Below, piece by piece: positions 34,265-43,768 of a stretch of DNA of 64,000 nucleotides (position 1 is the first letter of the stretch; each line of letters begins with the position of its first letter). The translations under genes were made by a program, and so were the position numbers. The stretch is taken from the NCBI RefSeq assembly GCF_003626645.1, contig NZ_RBAM01000010.1, positions 186,001 through 250,000 on the forward strand. Reading direction: 5' to 3'. The notes beneath the pieces are model-generated. The model was given only the letters and a program-made list of their open reading frames with translations, did no database searches and had not been told where the DNA came from. This stretch comes from Streptomyces klenkii (GTDB lineage Bacteria > Actinomycetota > Actinomycetes > Streptomycetales > Streptomycetaceae).

Positions 34265-35902
34265 ATGGCGACATCAAGGGACATTCCTGAGACGATCGCG
34301 GACGCCGCCCTCCGGGTCGGGGTCCATCCTCCGGCCGGGCCGGCTGTCAGGGCGTATGACGCGGTGATCGTCGGCGGTGGTCACAACGGTCTGGTCGCCG
34401 CCGCCTATCTGGCCCGCGCCGGGCGCAGTGTGATCGTCCTGGAACGCCTCGGCCGAACCGGCGGCGCGGCCGTCTCCACGCGCCTCTTCCCCGGCTTCGA
34501 CGCCCGGGTCTCACGCTACGCCTATCTCGTCGGCCTGCTGCCCCAGAAGATCGTGAGGGACCTCGGGCTGCGCTTCGCCGTCCGCGGGCGCGCAGTCTCC
34601 TCCTACTCCCCCACCGCGCGTACGGGGCGGCCCACCGGCCTCCTGGTGGAGCGTGATCAGTCCCGCACCCGCGCGTCGTTCGCCCGGCTCACGGGATCGG
34701 ACAAGGAATTCGACTCCTGGCGGCGGTTCCACGGCATGACCCGCCACGTGGCCGAGCGGGTCTTCCCCACCCTCACCGAACCGCTTCCCACCCGAGCCGA
34801 GCTCCGCGCCCGTATCGACGACCGGTACGCCTGGGAAACCCTCTTCGAGCGACCCCTCGGCGAGGCCATCGAGGCCGCTTTCGACGACGACCTCGTGCGC
34901 GGCACGATGCTCACCGACGCTCTCGTAGGCACCTTCACCCACGCCCATGACACCACGCTGCGCCAGAACCGCTGCTTCCTCTACCACGTCATCGGCGGCG
35001 GCACCGGCGACTGGAACGTCCCCGTGGGCGGCATGGGGGCACTGACCGACGCCCTCGCCGACGCGGCCCGCTCCGCCGGCGCGCACATCCTCACGGAGTG
35101 CGAAGCGACGCACATCGCCACGGACGGCCGGACGGCCGAGGTGGCCTCCACGCGGGGTACCTTCGCGGCGCGGCACGTCCTGGTCAACGCCTCCCCGCAC
35201 GAACTGGCCCGGCTCCTGGGCGAGCAGCCCCCGCCGCCGGCCGAGGGCTCCCAGCTCAAGGTCAACATGCTGCTGCGACGCCTGCCCCGGCTACGCGACA
35301 CCGCCGTCGAACCACACACCGCCTTCGCGGGGACCTTCCATATCAGCGAAGGTTACGAGGAACTGGAGACCGCCTACCGGCAGGCGTCCACCGGCCGGAT
35401 CCCGTCCGCCCCGCCCGCGGAGATCTACTGCCACTCCCTCACGGACCCCTCCGTCCTCGGCCCCGCACTGGCCCGCGAGGGGTACCACACCCTCACCCTC
35501 TTCGGGCTCCACACACCGGCCCGGCTGTTCACCACCGACCACGACGCCACCCGGGAACGGCTGCTCCGCGCCACGCTGGAACAGCTCGACTCCCACCTCG
35601 CCGAGCCGCTCGCCGACTGCCTGGCCGTCGACAGCGACGGCCGCCCGTGCATCGAGGCCAAGAGCCCCCTGGACCTGGAGCGGGAGCTGGGTCTTCCGGG
35701 CGGCAACATCTTCCACTCCGCGCTCGAATTCCCCTACAGGGACGACGACACGGACAACGGTGACGAACTCTCGGCGGCGGCCCGGTGGGGTGTGGAGACC
35801 GCCCACCCCAACATCCTCCTATGTGGTTCGGGCGCGGCACGCGGCGGCCTGGTCAGCGGCATCCCCGGCCACAACGCAGCCATGGCCGCACTGAGCCACT
35901 GA
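34265..35902 (+). CDS. CrtI-like NAD(P)/FAD-dependent oxidoreductase
   Basis: 545 residues. The FAD-binding motif GGGHNGLVAAAYLARAG and VIVLERLGRTGGAA are near residues 35-65, followed by a FPGFDARVSRYAYLVGLLP segment. The C-terminal FAD-closing motif is LLCGSGAARGGLVSGIPGHN. This is the phytoene-desaturase/PYROXD2-type branch, wider than carotenoid enzymes. The ATG at 34265 follows GAAGAGG, better than 34250. No carotenoid genes are adjacent, so the substrate stays open. Confidence 0.85.
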   Translation: MATSRDIPETIADAALRVGVHPPAGPAVRAYDAVIVGGGHNGLVAAAYLARAGRSVIVLERLGRTGGAAVSTRLFPGFDARVSRYAYLVGLLPQKIVRDLGLRFAVRGRAVSSYSPTARTGRPTGLLVERDQSRTRASFARLTGSDKEFDSWRRFHGMTRHVAERVFPTLTEPLPTRAELRARIDDRYAWETLFERPLGEAIEAAFDDDLVRGTMLTDALVGTFTHAHDTTLRQNRCFLYHVIGGGTGDWNVPVGGMGALTDALADAARSAGAHILTECEATHIATDGRTAEVASTRGTFAARHVLVNASPHELARLLGEQPPPPAEGSQLKVNMLLRRLPRLRDTAVEPHTAFAGTFHISEGYEELETAYRQASTGRIPSAPPAEIYCHSLTDPSVLGPALAREGYHTLTLFGLHTPARLFTTDHDATRERLLRATLEQLDSHLAEPLADCLAVDSDGRPCIEAKSPLDLERELGLPGGNIFHSALEFPYRDDDTDNGDELSAAARWGVETAHPNILLCGSGAARGGLVSGIPGHNAAMAALSH

Positions 35903-36171
35903 CCTCGCCGCAACGGCTCTTCGTGAACATCCTCAGCCCCCCGGCCGAAAAGCATGAAGGATACGAGGTCGAACCGGCCGTAGCCGACAGTCCGTTCAGC
36001 GTGCTGTCTCGTGCGTGGTGCGCCGGCTGTGGGGGCCGAATACATGGCCCCCCTTCCGGCGCGTCAAGGGGCAGAACCCTGCTGTAGGACGTACGGGGTT
36101 CGCCGGCTGTGTGAGGCATGCCTCTCCCGTCGTCGTGGCGCTGGTGGCCCGGGAAGGTTGACCATGTAGTC

Positions 36172-37065
36172 ATGACCTCCTCGCCCCGCCCGCCGCACGC
36201 CGGTAGCCGACCGGATCCGATAGACGGGACTGCCGCGCTCGGTGGAGAGTCCGCTCCCGCCCGCGGGTACCTGCTGGACAACGCGCGCGCCGAGGCGGGC
36301 GAGCGGTTCGTTTGGCTGGCCGAGCTGTTCGACGGTGTGACGCGCGGGCACTTCGATCGGCTGGGGGTCAAAGCCGGCTCGCGCTGCTGGGAAGTGGGGG
36401 CCGGTGGCCCCGGTATCCCGGAGGCGCTCGCGGCGGCCGTCGGTCCGACCGGGCACGTGCTGGCCACGGACATCGACCCGTCGTGGCTGAAGGCAGGCGA
36501 CGGGTACGAGGTGCGACGGCACGACGTCGCCGCTGACCCGCCCCCGGAGCCGGGGACGTTCGATCTGGTGCACGCCCGGCTCGTGCTGGTCCATGTACCC
36601 GACCGGGCCCGGGCGTTGGCCACGATGGCGGCAGCGCTACGGCCCGGCGGCTGGCTGCTGATCGAGGACGCCGATACCGCTCTGCAGCCACTGGCATGCC
36701 TGGACGACAGCGGCCCAGCGCAGCGGCGGGCCAACCGGCTGCGTGACGCGGTCCGGGAGCTGCTGGCGCGCCGCGGCGCGGACCTGCGCTACGGCCGGAC
36801 ACTGCCGCGGGCCTTGCGTGAGGCCGGCTTGGTGGATGTCGCCGCGGCGGGCGCTTTCCCGGTTGGTGGGCCGGCCTGCGACCGGCTGGAGGCGGCGACC
36901 ATCCGGCACGTGCGCGGCGAGCTGCTCGCGGCCGGCCTGACCGACGACGCCGAGATCGACGCGCACCTGGCCGCCATCCACGCGGGCGAACTCGACCTGA
37001 CACTCGCGCCGCTGATTTCGGCCTGGGGACGCCGTCCGGCCGAGCACCCGTCGGCACTCGGCTAG
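36172..37065 (+). CDS. Class I SAM-dependent methyltransferase
   Basis: 297 residues. Motif I is CWEVGAGGPGIPEALA near 85, motif post-I is VLATDIDPSWL, acidic motif II is GTFDLVHARLVLVHVPD and motif III is LRPGGWLLIEDAD. The C-terminal helical cap resembles the UbiE-like/type 11-25 group. ATG 36172 is preceded at a distance by GGGAAGG. Substrate unknown. Confidence 0.85.
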   Translation: MTSSPRPPHAGSRPDPIDGTAALGGESAPARGYLLDNARAEAGERFVWLAELFDGVTRGHFDRLGVKAGSRCWEVGAGGPGIPEALAAAVGPTGHVLATDIDPSWLKAGDGYEVRRHDVAADPPPEPGTFDLVHARLVLVHVPDRARALATMAAALRPGGWLLIEDADTALQPLACLDDSGPAQRRANRLRDAVRELLARRGADLRYGRTLPRALREAGLVDVAAAGAFPVGGPACDRLEAATIRHVRGELLAAGLTDDAEIDAHLAAIHAGELDLTLAPLISAWGRRPAEHPSALG

Positions 37066-37140
37066 GTGCGGAGCGGGTCCGTTCGACCTTGGCCGCCTGG
37101 TCGGCAAGGCCTGACCAGGCGGCGGCGGGCTCGTTCATGC

Positions 37141-37794
37141 TCAGCGGGGAGGGGCGTCCAGGAGGTTGGTGATGAGCTTGCGCAGCCGTCCCTCGACGAC
37201 CGTTTCGACGCCGTGGACGAGCTGGGCTCCGTAGACGACGGCGGTTCCGGCGGGTGGCGCGCTGGTCCAGCGGGTGCGCGGGACGTCGTTCAGCCAGGCG
37301 GCTTCCGGCCCGGCGTCGTCGGCGATGTCGCGGGCGAAGCGCATGCCGGGCAGGAAGGCGCTGCCCGGGCCCGCGGTGCGATCGGTCCATACGGCGTCGG
37401 AGGAGCAGGTGTCGACGTAGAACTGCCCGCCGCGTTCCGCTTCCTGGAGGTGGAAGGCCACCCGTGCGACGCGCTGCGGCCGCTTGTCCGGTTCATGGAC
37501 ACCGTGCAGGTGCGGGTCGATCCGGTCACCGGGACCGAGGTCGTGATAGTCCCACGGGGTGACCCCGGCGACGGATGGGAAGACTCGCCGAATGGCGGGC
37601 ATGGCCCGTTCGATGCCGGCCATCAGGATTTCCTGTGCGGCCTCGGGCGGCACCATGCCCGCCCTGGGCCGCTCGGGGACCCATCCTGTCGCTACGAGGT
37701 GATCGTCCAGCAGCTTCGTCAGCTGGGAGGTTTCGTCGGGCGTGAGGAAGCCCTCGATGGTGTGGACGGCCAGGGTCTCGGTCAGGTGAATCAC
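37141..37794 (-). CDS. 2-oxoglutarate/Fe(II)-dependent oxygenase-like protein
   Basis: About 217 residues. Candidate iron ligands are in RIDPHLHGVHEPD and LVHGVETVVEGRLRKLITNL, the latter also holding the Arg that would bind 2-oxoglutarate. The core YVDTCSSDAVW and GTAVVYGAQLVHGV suits a prolyl-4-hydroxylase/PiuC-type jelly roll. The GTG at 37794 lies 11 bases after AAGGAG; longer in-frame starts at 37839 and 37845 exist. Hydroxylation target unknown. Confidence 0.65.
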   Translation of the reverse strand: MIHLTETLAVHTIEGFLTPDETSQLTKLLDDHLVATGWVPERPRAGMVPPEAAQEILMAGIERAMPAIRRVFPSVAGVTPWDYHDLGPGDRIDPHLHGVHEPDKRPQRVARVAFHLQEAERGGQFYVDTCSSDAVWTDRTAGPGSAFLPGMRFARDIADDAGPEAAWLNDVPRTRWTSAPPAGTAVVYGAQLVHGVETVVEGRLRKLITNLLDAPPR

Positions 37795-38020
37795 GCGGCG
37801 ACTCACTCCTTCTCGCTGTACGGCGTGGAGCGTTGGCATCCGCATTTCAGTGGAGGAGGGTGGGGATGCCAAGGGGGCCGGCAGTTCTGCCAGGGGCAGT
37901 GGGGGCGCACGGAGGCGTGCGGTGGGGCGCATGGAGGGGCGTGAGCCGTAGGCCTGATCGAGCTCGTAAACGACCGCCCGCCGGGCCCGGCTCTTCAGCC
38001 TGGTTCGCGAGATGTCTGCG

Positions 38021-38977
38021 CTACGACCGCGAAGGTACACCGGGTTGGCCGACGGTAGGGTCGGGCGCGCGACCGGGCCGGCCGGTGGGCAGCGTGTAGT
38101 GCCAGCCTTCCTGCCAGTTGAAGGGGGCATCGACCAGGTCTTCGATCGAGGCTCCGGTCAGCAGGTAGTCGAGCGCCCATTTGTTGGCCGAGTGGGCGAT
38201 CACCAGGACGCGTCGGCCTTGCCATTCGGTCCCCAGGTCGTGCAGGAAGTCGTTGGTGGCTTCGATGACCTCGCGGTAGCTCTGCCCGCCGGGGAAAGGG
38301 ACGTCGATGTGGCGTGCACGCTCCGCCGCAAGGACGGTGACCGGGCAGCCGTTGAGCTCGCCATAGTTGCACTCGCGCAGTCGCGGGTCCTGGTGGATGG
38401 GGATCGACGTACCGGCGAAGGCGATCTGTGCGGTCTCCACCGCCCGGTGCAGATCGGAGACGAATACGGCTGCCGGGCCGGTGTCCCGGCGGCGGTCCCC
38501 GAGCTCGGCGGCAAAGCGCCGTCCCTGCTCGGAGAGCTTGCCCGGCAGATCGAAACTCGCGTATTCGGGAGGCGAGAAGGCGGCAAACGCATGCAGGGCG
38601 AAGGCCGGGCGTCGGCGTTGCTGAAGGTGCCAGGCGACCTCGTACCCGACGAGTGCGCCCATGCTGTGCCCGAGGATCAGCAAGGGCTCCGTCGTGTGGA
38701 GGAGCACGGCGTCGGCGAGGTCGGCAGCGAAGCCGGCAAGGTCGGCGGGGGCAGTACCTGGTCCGGCTGCCGGCTCCTCCCCCGGGCCGGTCCCGCGGCC
38801 GGGGTACCGGGCCGTCAAGGGCCTTAGCGTCGGGGCGAGATGACGCGGCCAGAGCGAGAAGTCGCCGACGTCACCGCCCACTCCGGGGAGCAGCAGCACG
38901 GCCGCCTCCGGACCGGGCCACCCTCCTCCGGCCGGCAACTCCCACAGGGGGCCGTCGCCGAGTGCTCCGCCTCTCAC
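38021..38977 (-). CDS. Chimera: truncated type II thioesterase fused to histidine-phosphatase C-terminal part
   Basis: 318 residues. Residues about 15-125 are a type II thioesterase start: VLLLPGVGGDVGDFSLWPRH, LTARYPGRG and the nucleophile elbow ILGHSMGALVGYEVAWHLQ. The catalytic Asp and His half is missing. From about residue 150 the protein switches to a phosphoglycerate-mutase/histidine-phosphatase body (LSEQGRRFAAELGD, VFVSDLHRAVETAQIAF, LRECNYGELNG, VLVIAHSANKWALDYLL) whose own RHG start is missing. The GTG at 38977 follows GGAGAGG. Either a recombination relic kept in frame or a new protein. It could be called a pseudogene. Confidence 0.7.
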   Translation of the reverse strand: MRGGALGDGPLWELPAGGGWPGPEAAVLLLPGVGGDVGDFSLWPRHLAPTLRPLTARYPGRGTGPGEEPAAGPGTAPADLAGFAADLADAVLLHTTEPLLILGHSMGALVGYEVAWHLQQRRRPAFALHAFAAFSPPEYASFDLPGKLSEQGRRFAAELGDRRRDTGPAAVFVSDLHRAVETAQIAFAGTSIPIHQDPRLRECNYGELNGCPVTVLAAERARHIDVPFPGGQSYREVIEATNDFLHDLGTEWQGRRVLVIAHSANKWALDYLLTGASIEDLVDAPFNWQEGWHYTLPTGRPGRAPDPTVGQPGVPSRS

Positions 38978-39020
38978 CGCATCCTCTCCCCGATCCGATC
39001 CGGTCCGAATTGCATCTCGC

Positions 39021-39689
39021 TTGCCCTGCCTGCCCTGCTTACCCCAGGAGCCGGTCCGGTGGCCCTCAATCTTCTCGGTCCCCACTGCGCGCCGCTCCAA
39101 CACAGGAGGCTTCCCCGGATCCGGCCCACCCAGTGCTCATGCCACTCTTTCCTGGGATGAACGGATTACCACTCTGCGCGCAGCACCCCGCCACCCGGCG
39201 CCCACCGCGCCCGCGCCCGCCATCCCCGCGCCTCGCGAACTGGCCCGCGCGGCCCGCCACTCCGTGACCGGACCCGCCTGGGACGCCGCCCGGTACGCGG
39301 AGGCCATCCGGCTCGCCGACCGGCTCGCCGCGCACTTCACCCTTCGCGCCGCCTGCACCGTAGCCCCCGCGGCCGCCTCGTTCACCCCCGACAGCCTGAT
39401 CGCCGCCGGAGCGCTCCCGGTCTACCGCCGCCTGCTGCACGCCTCACTCGACCAGGCCGAACGGGCCGGCGTCATGCGGCGCGGCGACGACGGGGCCCGG
39501 ACGGCAGCCGTCCGTCCCGATCTCCGCGTGGCCCTCGCAGACCTGATGCAAGCGGTTCCGGAAAGCTCCACGGAGGCGGTGCTGCATTTCCCTGTTCCGG
39601 GAAGGCTCCGGGCACGATCGCCACGTCCTAACGAATGCCGTCGGCTATCGGCCCACCCTCACCGCAGGCCCTTGTCGAAGCTCTGCTGA
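39021..39689 (+). CDS. Hypothetical protein, possibly the N-terminal part of a methyltransferase-like enzyme
   Basis: Coding character is clear only from about 39160. The stretch EAIRLADRLAAHFTLRAACT, then AGALPVYRRLLHASLDQAER and AGVMRRGDDG resembles the helical N-terminal region preceding methyltransferase domains in polyketide/NRPS-type enzymes. It then breaks down after about residue 190. Probably a truncated biosynthetic gene beside the thioesterase chimera. The start is uncertain. Confidence 0.3.
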   Translation: MPCLPCLPQEPVRWPSIFSVPTARRSNTGGFPGSGPPSAHATLSWDERITTLRAAPRHPAPTAPAPAIPAPRELARAARHSVTGPAWDAARYAEAIRLADRLAAHFTLRAACTVAPAAASFTPDSLIAAGALPVYRRLLHASLDQAERAGVMRRGDDGARTAAVRPDLRVALADLMQAVPESSTEAVLHFPVPGRLRARSPRPNECRRLSAHPHRRPLSKLC

Positions 39690-39942
39690 AGGATGATGGG
39701 CCCGAGCCGGGGGCACTGGCGCAGGGCTGACAACACGAGACCGGCCGTCTTGCCCGGGAGCAGCGCTTCGGGCAAGTCGTCCGGGGCGGCCGGCACTCGG
39801 GACCGCTTCAGCCGGCACGCCGCCCGAGGTGGCGCCGCTTGGCTTCACCCGTTCGACGGAAAGGCGGGCAGAAGCCGCTTACTTCTCCGTTCTCCTGGGC
39901 AGCACATGGCGTCAACATCTCCCCGTCGCACAGAGGACTCCC

Positions 39943-40920
39943 ATGCCCCTTCCTGACTCGCTCAAGCCTGGCGACGTCCTTCTGACCCGCGGTGCGGGGT
40001 GGATCTCGCGTGCGATCTGTCTCCTGGACGGCAGCGAGGTCAGCCACGCCTCTCTCGCTCTGGACCGTGACACCGTCGCCGAGGCCGTCGGTGAGGGCCT
40101 GCGCACCGTCTCGTTCGAGCAGGCCCTGGACGAGCATGACCTGGCCGTCGGCCACACTCTGACCCAGGCACCGGCCGATATGGCTCCGGTCCTGGACGTG
40201 GCACGCGGCTATCTGGCACGCGGGACCTCCTACGCCCACCAGCAGATCCTGCTGCTCGCGGTCTTGTGCGTGACCCGCCGCGCTCCTATGCCACCGGGCG
40301 GACGGCGAATGGTGCGCACAGTCCTGGACCAGGCGGCGGCAGCGGTCAATACCATGGCCGAGCGCGGCCGGCAGCCCATGATCTGCTCAGAGTTCGTCTA
40401 CCGCTGCCACCTCGAAGCGCACCCGCAGCCGCCGTACGCCCTGTCCATCGGCGGCGACGGACAGGTGGACGGACCGACGCTCCTGCGGTGGGCCCGCACC
40501 CACCCGGCCCTGCCCGCCCTGGCTCCGGGGCTTGCCGGGACCTTCGATCCCGGCAGCGCGGAGAGCGCACTCGCGCCGCTGGTCGCCGCCTACGCCACAG
40601 CCGTCGGCAAGACCAGCACCCTGCCGACGGTACTGCGCCCGCCGGCGCCGCCGGTCCTCACCGATCCCAGCGACGAGGAACTGCTGACCTCGATGGTCAC
40701 CTTCGGCAACGCCTTGCACCGGGCCCGCCACCCCCAGGTGCCCGACGGCGGTCTACCGCCGGAGCAGGCCCTGGACCAGATCAGCGCCATGGAGGCCCAG
40801 CCCGACTTCGTCACCCCCGGCGACCTTCTCCGCACCACCTCCCTGACTGAAAAGTTCCGCAGAGCGACCGCCGCGAAGGCACCGAGCAAGCTGGCCGGTA
40901 TCCCGCTGCCCGGCCACTGA
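39943..40920 (+). CDS. YiiX/NlpC-P60-like cysteine hydrolase (permuted papain-like fold)
   Basis: 325 residues. The N-terminal half contains GDVLLTRGAGWISRAICLLD and the catalytic His in SEVSHASLAL. The Cys lies later in MICSEFVYRCHLE (about 148), the His-before-Cys order of permuted YiiX/LRAT-like hydrolases. A roughly 150-residue Pro/Ala-rich extension follows with no known domain. ATG 39943 follows AGAGGAC. Such enzymes cleave amide or ester bonds in peptidoglycan or lipids; the target is unknown. Confidence 0.75.
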   Translation: MPLPDSLKPGDVLLTRGAGWISRAICLLDGSEVSHASLALDRDTVAEAVGEGLRTVSFEQALDEHDLAVGHTLTQAPADMAPVLDVARGYLARGTSYAHQQILLLAVLCVTRRAPMPPGGRRMVRTVLDQAAAAVNTMAERGRQPMICSEFVYRCHLEAHPQPPYALSIGGDGQVDGPTLLRWARTHPALPALAPGLAGTFDPGSAESALAPLVAAYATAVGKTSTLPTVLRPPAPPVLTDPSDEELLTSMVTFGNALHRARHPQVPDGGLPPEQALDQISAMEAQPDFVTPGDLLRTTSLTEKFRRATAAKAPSKLAGIPLPGH

Positions 40921-40974
40921 GCCCAGCCACGGTCACACGGTCACGTCGAAACGACTCCCGCCCTCGCCTCGGCC

Positions 40975-41110
40975 GCGGGCTGCACCGGACCGGTGCCGAA
41001 AGCGACGCCCGCAACACGCTTTCGGCCCACCTGCTGGAACGGGTCGGCTTCGCTCTCGAAGGCCGGCGCTCCAAGTCCACGGAGAACGCCTGCTACACCT
41101 ACGCCGTTTC
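40975..41110 (+). pseudogene. Possible GNAT acetyltransferase C-terminal remnant
   Basis: The reading ARNTLSAHLLERVGFALEGR followed by RSKSTENACYTYAV resembles the last helix and strand of RimJ/GNAT enzymes, where an Asn-x-x-Ser helix is followed by LEKLGF and EG. Nothing upstream supports a whole domain. Low certainty. Confidence 0.25.
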
Positions 41111-41189
41111 GGCAGGGCCTGGCCACCGCACCGGGGCGGCAGAGGCGGTGGCCTGGCGGTCTGCTGCCCCGGCTCATGCCAGGCCCTCG

Positions 41190-41715
41190 GGCGTCACGGC
41201 GGCTTCAGTCGATCCGGCTCTATCCGCTCCGCGAACTTTGCCTTGGTCTGGAGGAGTTCGTCGGCGGCTCGTTCGCCTGAGCGGATTGCGCCTGCGACGT
41301 AACCGACGTGACTCGGCTCTTCCAGCATTTTCGTAGCCAGTGATCGCATGAACTGACCCATGGTTCGGTGGAGTTGACGGCGGCGCACTGACAGCGTGTG
41401 CCATCGAACGTCGCATGCGCGCAGATGAGTTGTAACCACACCCCCGTACGACGAAGGAGCGTCCCGAGGTGGGTCGGGCCGGACTGCCGCCACTCATACA
41501 GATCCCAGCCCGGGCCCGGCTCACCGCCCAGGGCGGGCCTTGTGCGAGCATCCACCACAGTGCCTTCTCCCGCGGGTGCACCTCACGCCGCGCGATCAGC
41601 CGGTCGATCACCGTCTTCGAGCGGGCCGGGGCCTCGGAGTCCGGCACGGTAAGCCGCTTCGCCCAAGCCGGGGGTAGGGCCTTCCCGGCGGCACCGCTTC
41701 CCCCGTGTCGCAGAT
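41190..41715 (-). pseudogene. Tyrosine recombinase/integrase remnant
   Basis: The minus-strand start of the catalytic domain (RLTVPDSEAPARSKTVIDRL, then EVHPREKALWWML) and, in another frame, the later box GWDLYEWRQSGPTHLG with LQLICA match actinobacterial phage-type integrases (family GWDLHQLRHSA-THLG). The middle is deleted, the catalytic His/Arg of the box are lost and frames shift. A third open reading, MGQFMRSLATKMLEEPSHVG through DRLKPP and a stop at 41194, follows and has another origin. Confidence 0.6.
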
Positions 41716-41905
41716 GACGGGGCCGCTTCTTCTATACGGCCTGGCGGTGGCCGGTCCCGCGGCCGACGCGCCGTCAGCCTCCCACCAGGACCGACAAATC
41801 CTTAGCGCCGCCTTTCGTTCCGATGTTCCGGCTGACGCCGGTGCCAGCACCGCGCCTGCCCGTAGTGACCGCAGTCCTACCCGGGACGTACCTCAAAGAC
41901 CTGGG

Positions 41906-42847
41906 CTACCGGTGCGGCGGGAGCATGGTGCGGGGGGAGTCGACAAGAACAGCGGTGGCGCCGAGGCGGGTGGCGACGCGTAGGTCAGCCGGTGTGTTGA
42001 CGCCGAGCATGACGATCGGCGTGTCGGCGGACCGCGAGCGGAAGCAGGCGACGGAGTCGCGGGTCCACAGCTGCGCGGTGACGGCGGCCTCTCCCGTGCC
42101 GAGGGTGAACTTCTCCTGCAAGGTCATTTGGCGTTTGAGCTCGAATCCTGCCCAGGAACCAGCCGGGGGCGTGTTCTTGCAGGTGTGCTCAAGGGCGACT
42201 TCGGCGAGCCGCTGCCGCGTGGCGTCGCGCGACTCGGCTACCTGCGCCCCAGGGACGCGGCTGAGGAGGTTGGTGACCTCGGCGTCGGTGGAATACAGCT
42301 TGACGCGGTCCCACGCCTTCTTCTCGTCGAGCAGGCGGGTCACCGCGTCGACGACGTGCTGGGCGGGTGCCTGCTTGAGGTCCAGATAGATCTGTTTGCC
42401 CGCCGGCACTGCCTCCAGGGCGGCGGCCAGGGTAGGGATGCGCAGGGGGCGTTCCCGGTAGGGGTAGGAGCCGTCAGGGCCCTTGAAGCCGTAGCCGGCG
42501 TTCAGTCCGGCCAGCTCGGCTTGCGTCTTGTCCGAGACGGGGCCGGAGCCGTCCGTCAGCGCCGACAGGTCGGTGGGCCGGTACAGCACGGGGACACCGT
42601 CCCTGGTCGCCTGCACACTCAGCCATTCCCCGTCCACGCCGGCCTTCAACGACTCGGTGATGGCCAGCAGGGTGTTCTCGGGAAAGTCCCCGGTACCCGC
42701 GCGATGCGCGATGACCAATGGCGTAGGCCTCGCCTGTACTGCCGGGAGCCCGTCGGCCTTCGCGGAGGCGGGAGCACTTGCTGTGAGGGCGGGAACAACA
42801 CAGGCCAGAACAGCGAGGGCGATGGCCGGGCCGGATCTGCGTCGCAT
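41906..42847 (-). CDS. Secreted glycerophosphodiester phosphodiesterase-family protein with altered active site
   Basis: 313 residues. The signal peptide RRRSGPAIALAVLACVVPAL is followed by TASAPASA. The GDPD TIM barrel begins LVIAHRAGTGDFPENTLLA, so the first His-Arg and the Glu are present. The usual E-x-D metal pair reads GEWLSVQATRDG and the general-acid His-Asp reads VLYRPTDL, so the catalytic His is replaced. It may be a degenerate or re-purposed subfamily. The ATG at 42847 is chosen for the signal peptide; longer in-frame starts near 42934 exist. Confidence 0.78.
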   Translation of the reverse strand: MRRRSGPAIALAVLACVVPALTASAPASAKADGLPAVQARPTPLVIAHRAGTGDFPENTLLAITESLKAGVDGEWLSVQATRDGVPVLYRPTDLSALTDGSGPVSDKTQAELAGLNAGYGFKGPDGSYPYRERPLRIPTLAAALEAVPAGKQIYLDLKQAPAQHVVDAVTRLLDEKKAWDRVKLYSTDAEVTNLLSRVPGAQVAESRDATRQRLAEVALEHTCKNTPPAGSWAGFELKRQMTLQEKFTLGTGEAAVTAQLWTRDSVACFRSRSADTPIVMLGVNTPADLRVATRLGATAVLVDSPRTMLPPHR

Positions 42848-43238
42848 GACTGCTGCCGGCTGAAGCAGGCGCCGGCCGGTGCCTCGCGCAGGACCTTCCG
42901 GCGCTATTTCCCCTGCGTGATCTTGGAATGTCATACGCGTGATCATAGAGACGAGCCGGGCAGCGGATGAGCCTCCTCGGGCAAGCACTTGCCGGGGAAG
43001 GGCACACGGCCGCCGGCAAGTTGGGCTCGCCACGGAATTGTCCACAGTTGAATCCGCGCGCCCGCCAGCATCAACCCCCTCCTACGTACGCATACACCGG
43101 GGAGGACTGGCAAGCGTGATGCCGGCGACAAGCCGGTGTCGCCAGGCCGATCGCGTACGACCCGTACCCGCACCCCCGTACCCCCACGCCCCCGGCCCCG
43201 CGCGAGGCCGTAGCCGTAAGAGGCTCTCCCTGGCAGGC
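42848..43238. other. Intergenic, nothing supportable
   Basis: Only overlapping shadow readings. A run CCCGTACCCGCACCCCCGTACCCCCACGC near 43160-43190 is a low-complexity C-rich tract. Confidence 0.3.
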
Positions 43239-43757
43239 TTACGCCTCTTCCGCGGAAATGGCCGGCCGCGTCGCGTAGCGGATGCGCATCGCGTCGCCGG
43301 CCGCAGGGCCCGCGGTGAAGACGTAGGCGGTGCTGTCGTCGAGCCGGCGGCCGGATTTGGCGTCGACGACGACGGGCTCGACCTCCTCGCCGCTGCGCGC
43401 GTCGACGAGAATCATGCTGCGCTCCGTCGGCCTGAGGCGGGAATTGCCCCACGCGGCCAGGGCGACGATCACCGGGCGCAGGGACCGGCCGAGTTCGGTC
43501 AGGACGTACTCGTGCCGGACGGGGCCGGTCTGGTAGGGCCGGCGCTCCAGCAGGCCGTCCGCGACGAGGGTCTTCAGCCGGGTGGTGAGCATGCTGGAGG
43601 AGATACCCAGGCTCTCCTGGAACTGGTCGAAGCGGGTGTAGCCGTCGAAGGCGTCGTGAAGGATCAGAAGGGTCCACCACTCGCCGACGTGTTCCACCGT
43701 CGTGGACAGCGGGCACTCCCGGTCCTCCAGCCTGATCCGGCTCGCCAAGGCGACCAC
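43239..43757 (-). CDS. HxlR-family transcriptional regulator
   Basis: 172 residues. HxlR core: the conserved Cys in EDRECPLSTTVEHVGEWWT, then YTRFDQFQESLGISSSMLT and TRLKTLVADGLLERRPYQ. The C-terminal roughly 60-residue extension (VDARSGEEVEPVVVDAKSGR) is typical of longer members. It diverges from the SDR gene at 43857 over a long palindrome at 43769-43805 that is the likely operator for both genes. Confidence 0.92.
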   Translation of the reverse strand: MVALASRIRLEDRECPLSTTVEHVGEWWTLLILHDAFDGYTRFDQFQESLGISSSMLTTRLKTLVADGLLERRPYQTGPVRHEYVLTELGRSLRPVIVALAAWGNSRLRPTERSMILVDARSGEEVEPVVVDAKSGRRLDDSTAYVFTAGPAAGDAMRIRYATRPAISAEEA

Positions 43758-43768
43758 CCCCTCACTTG

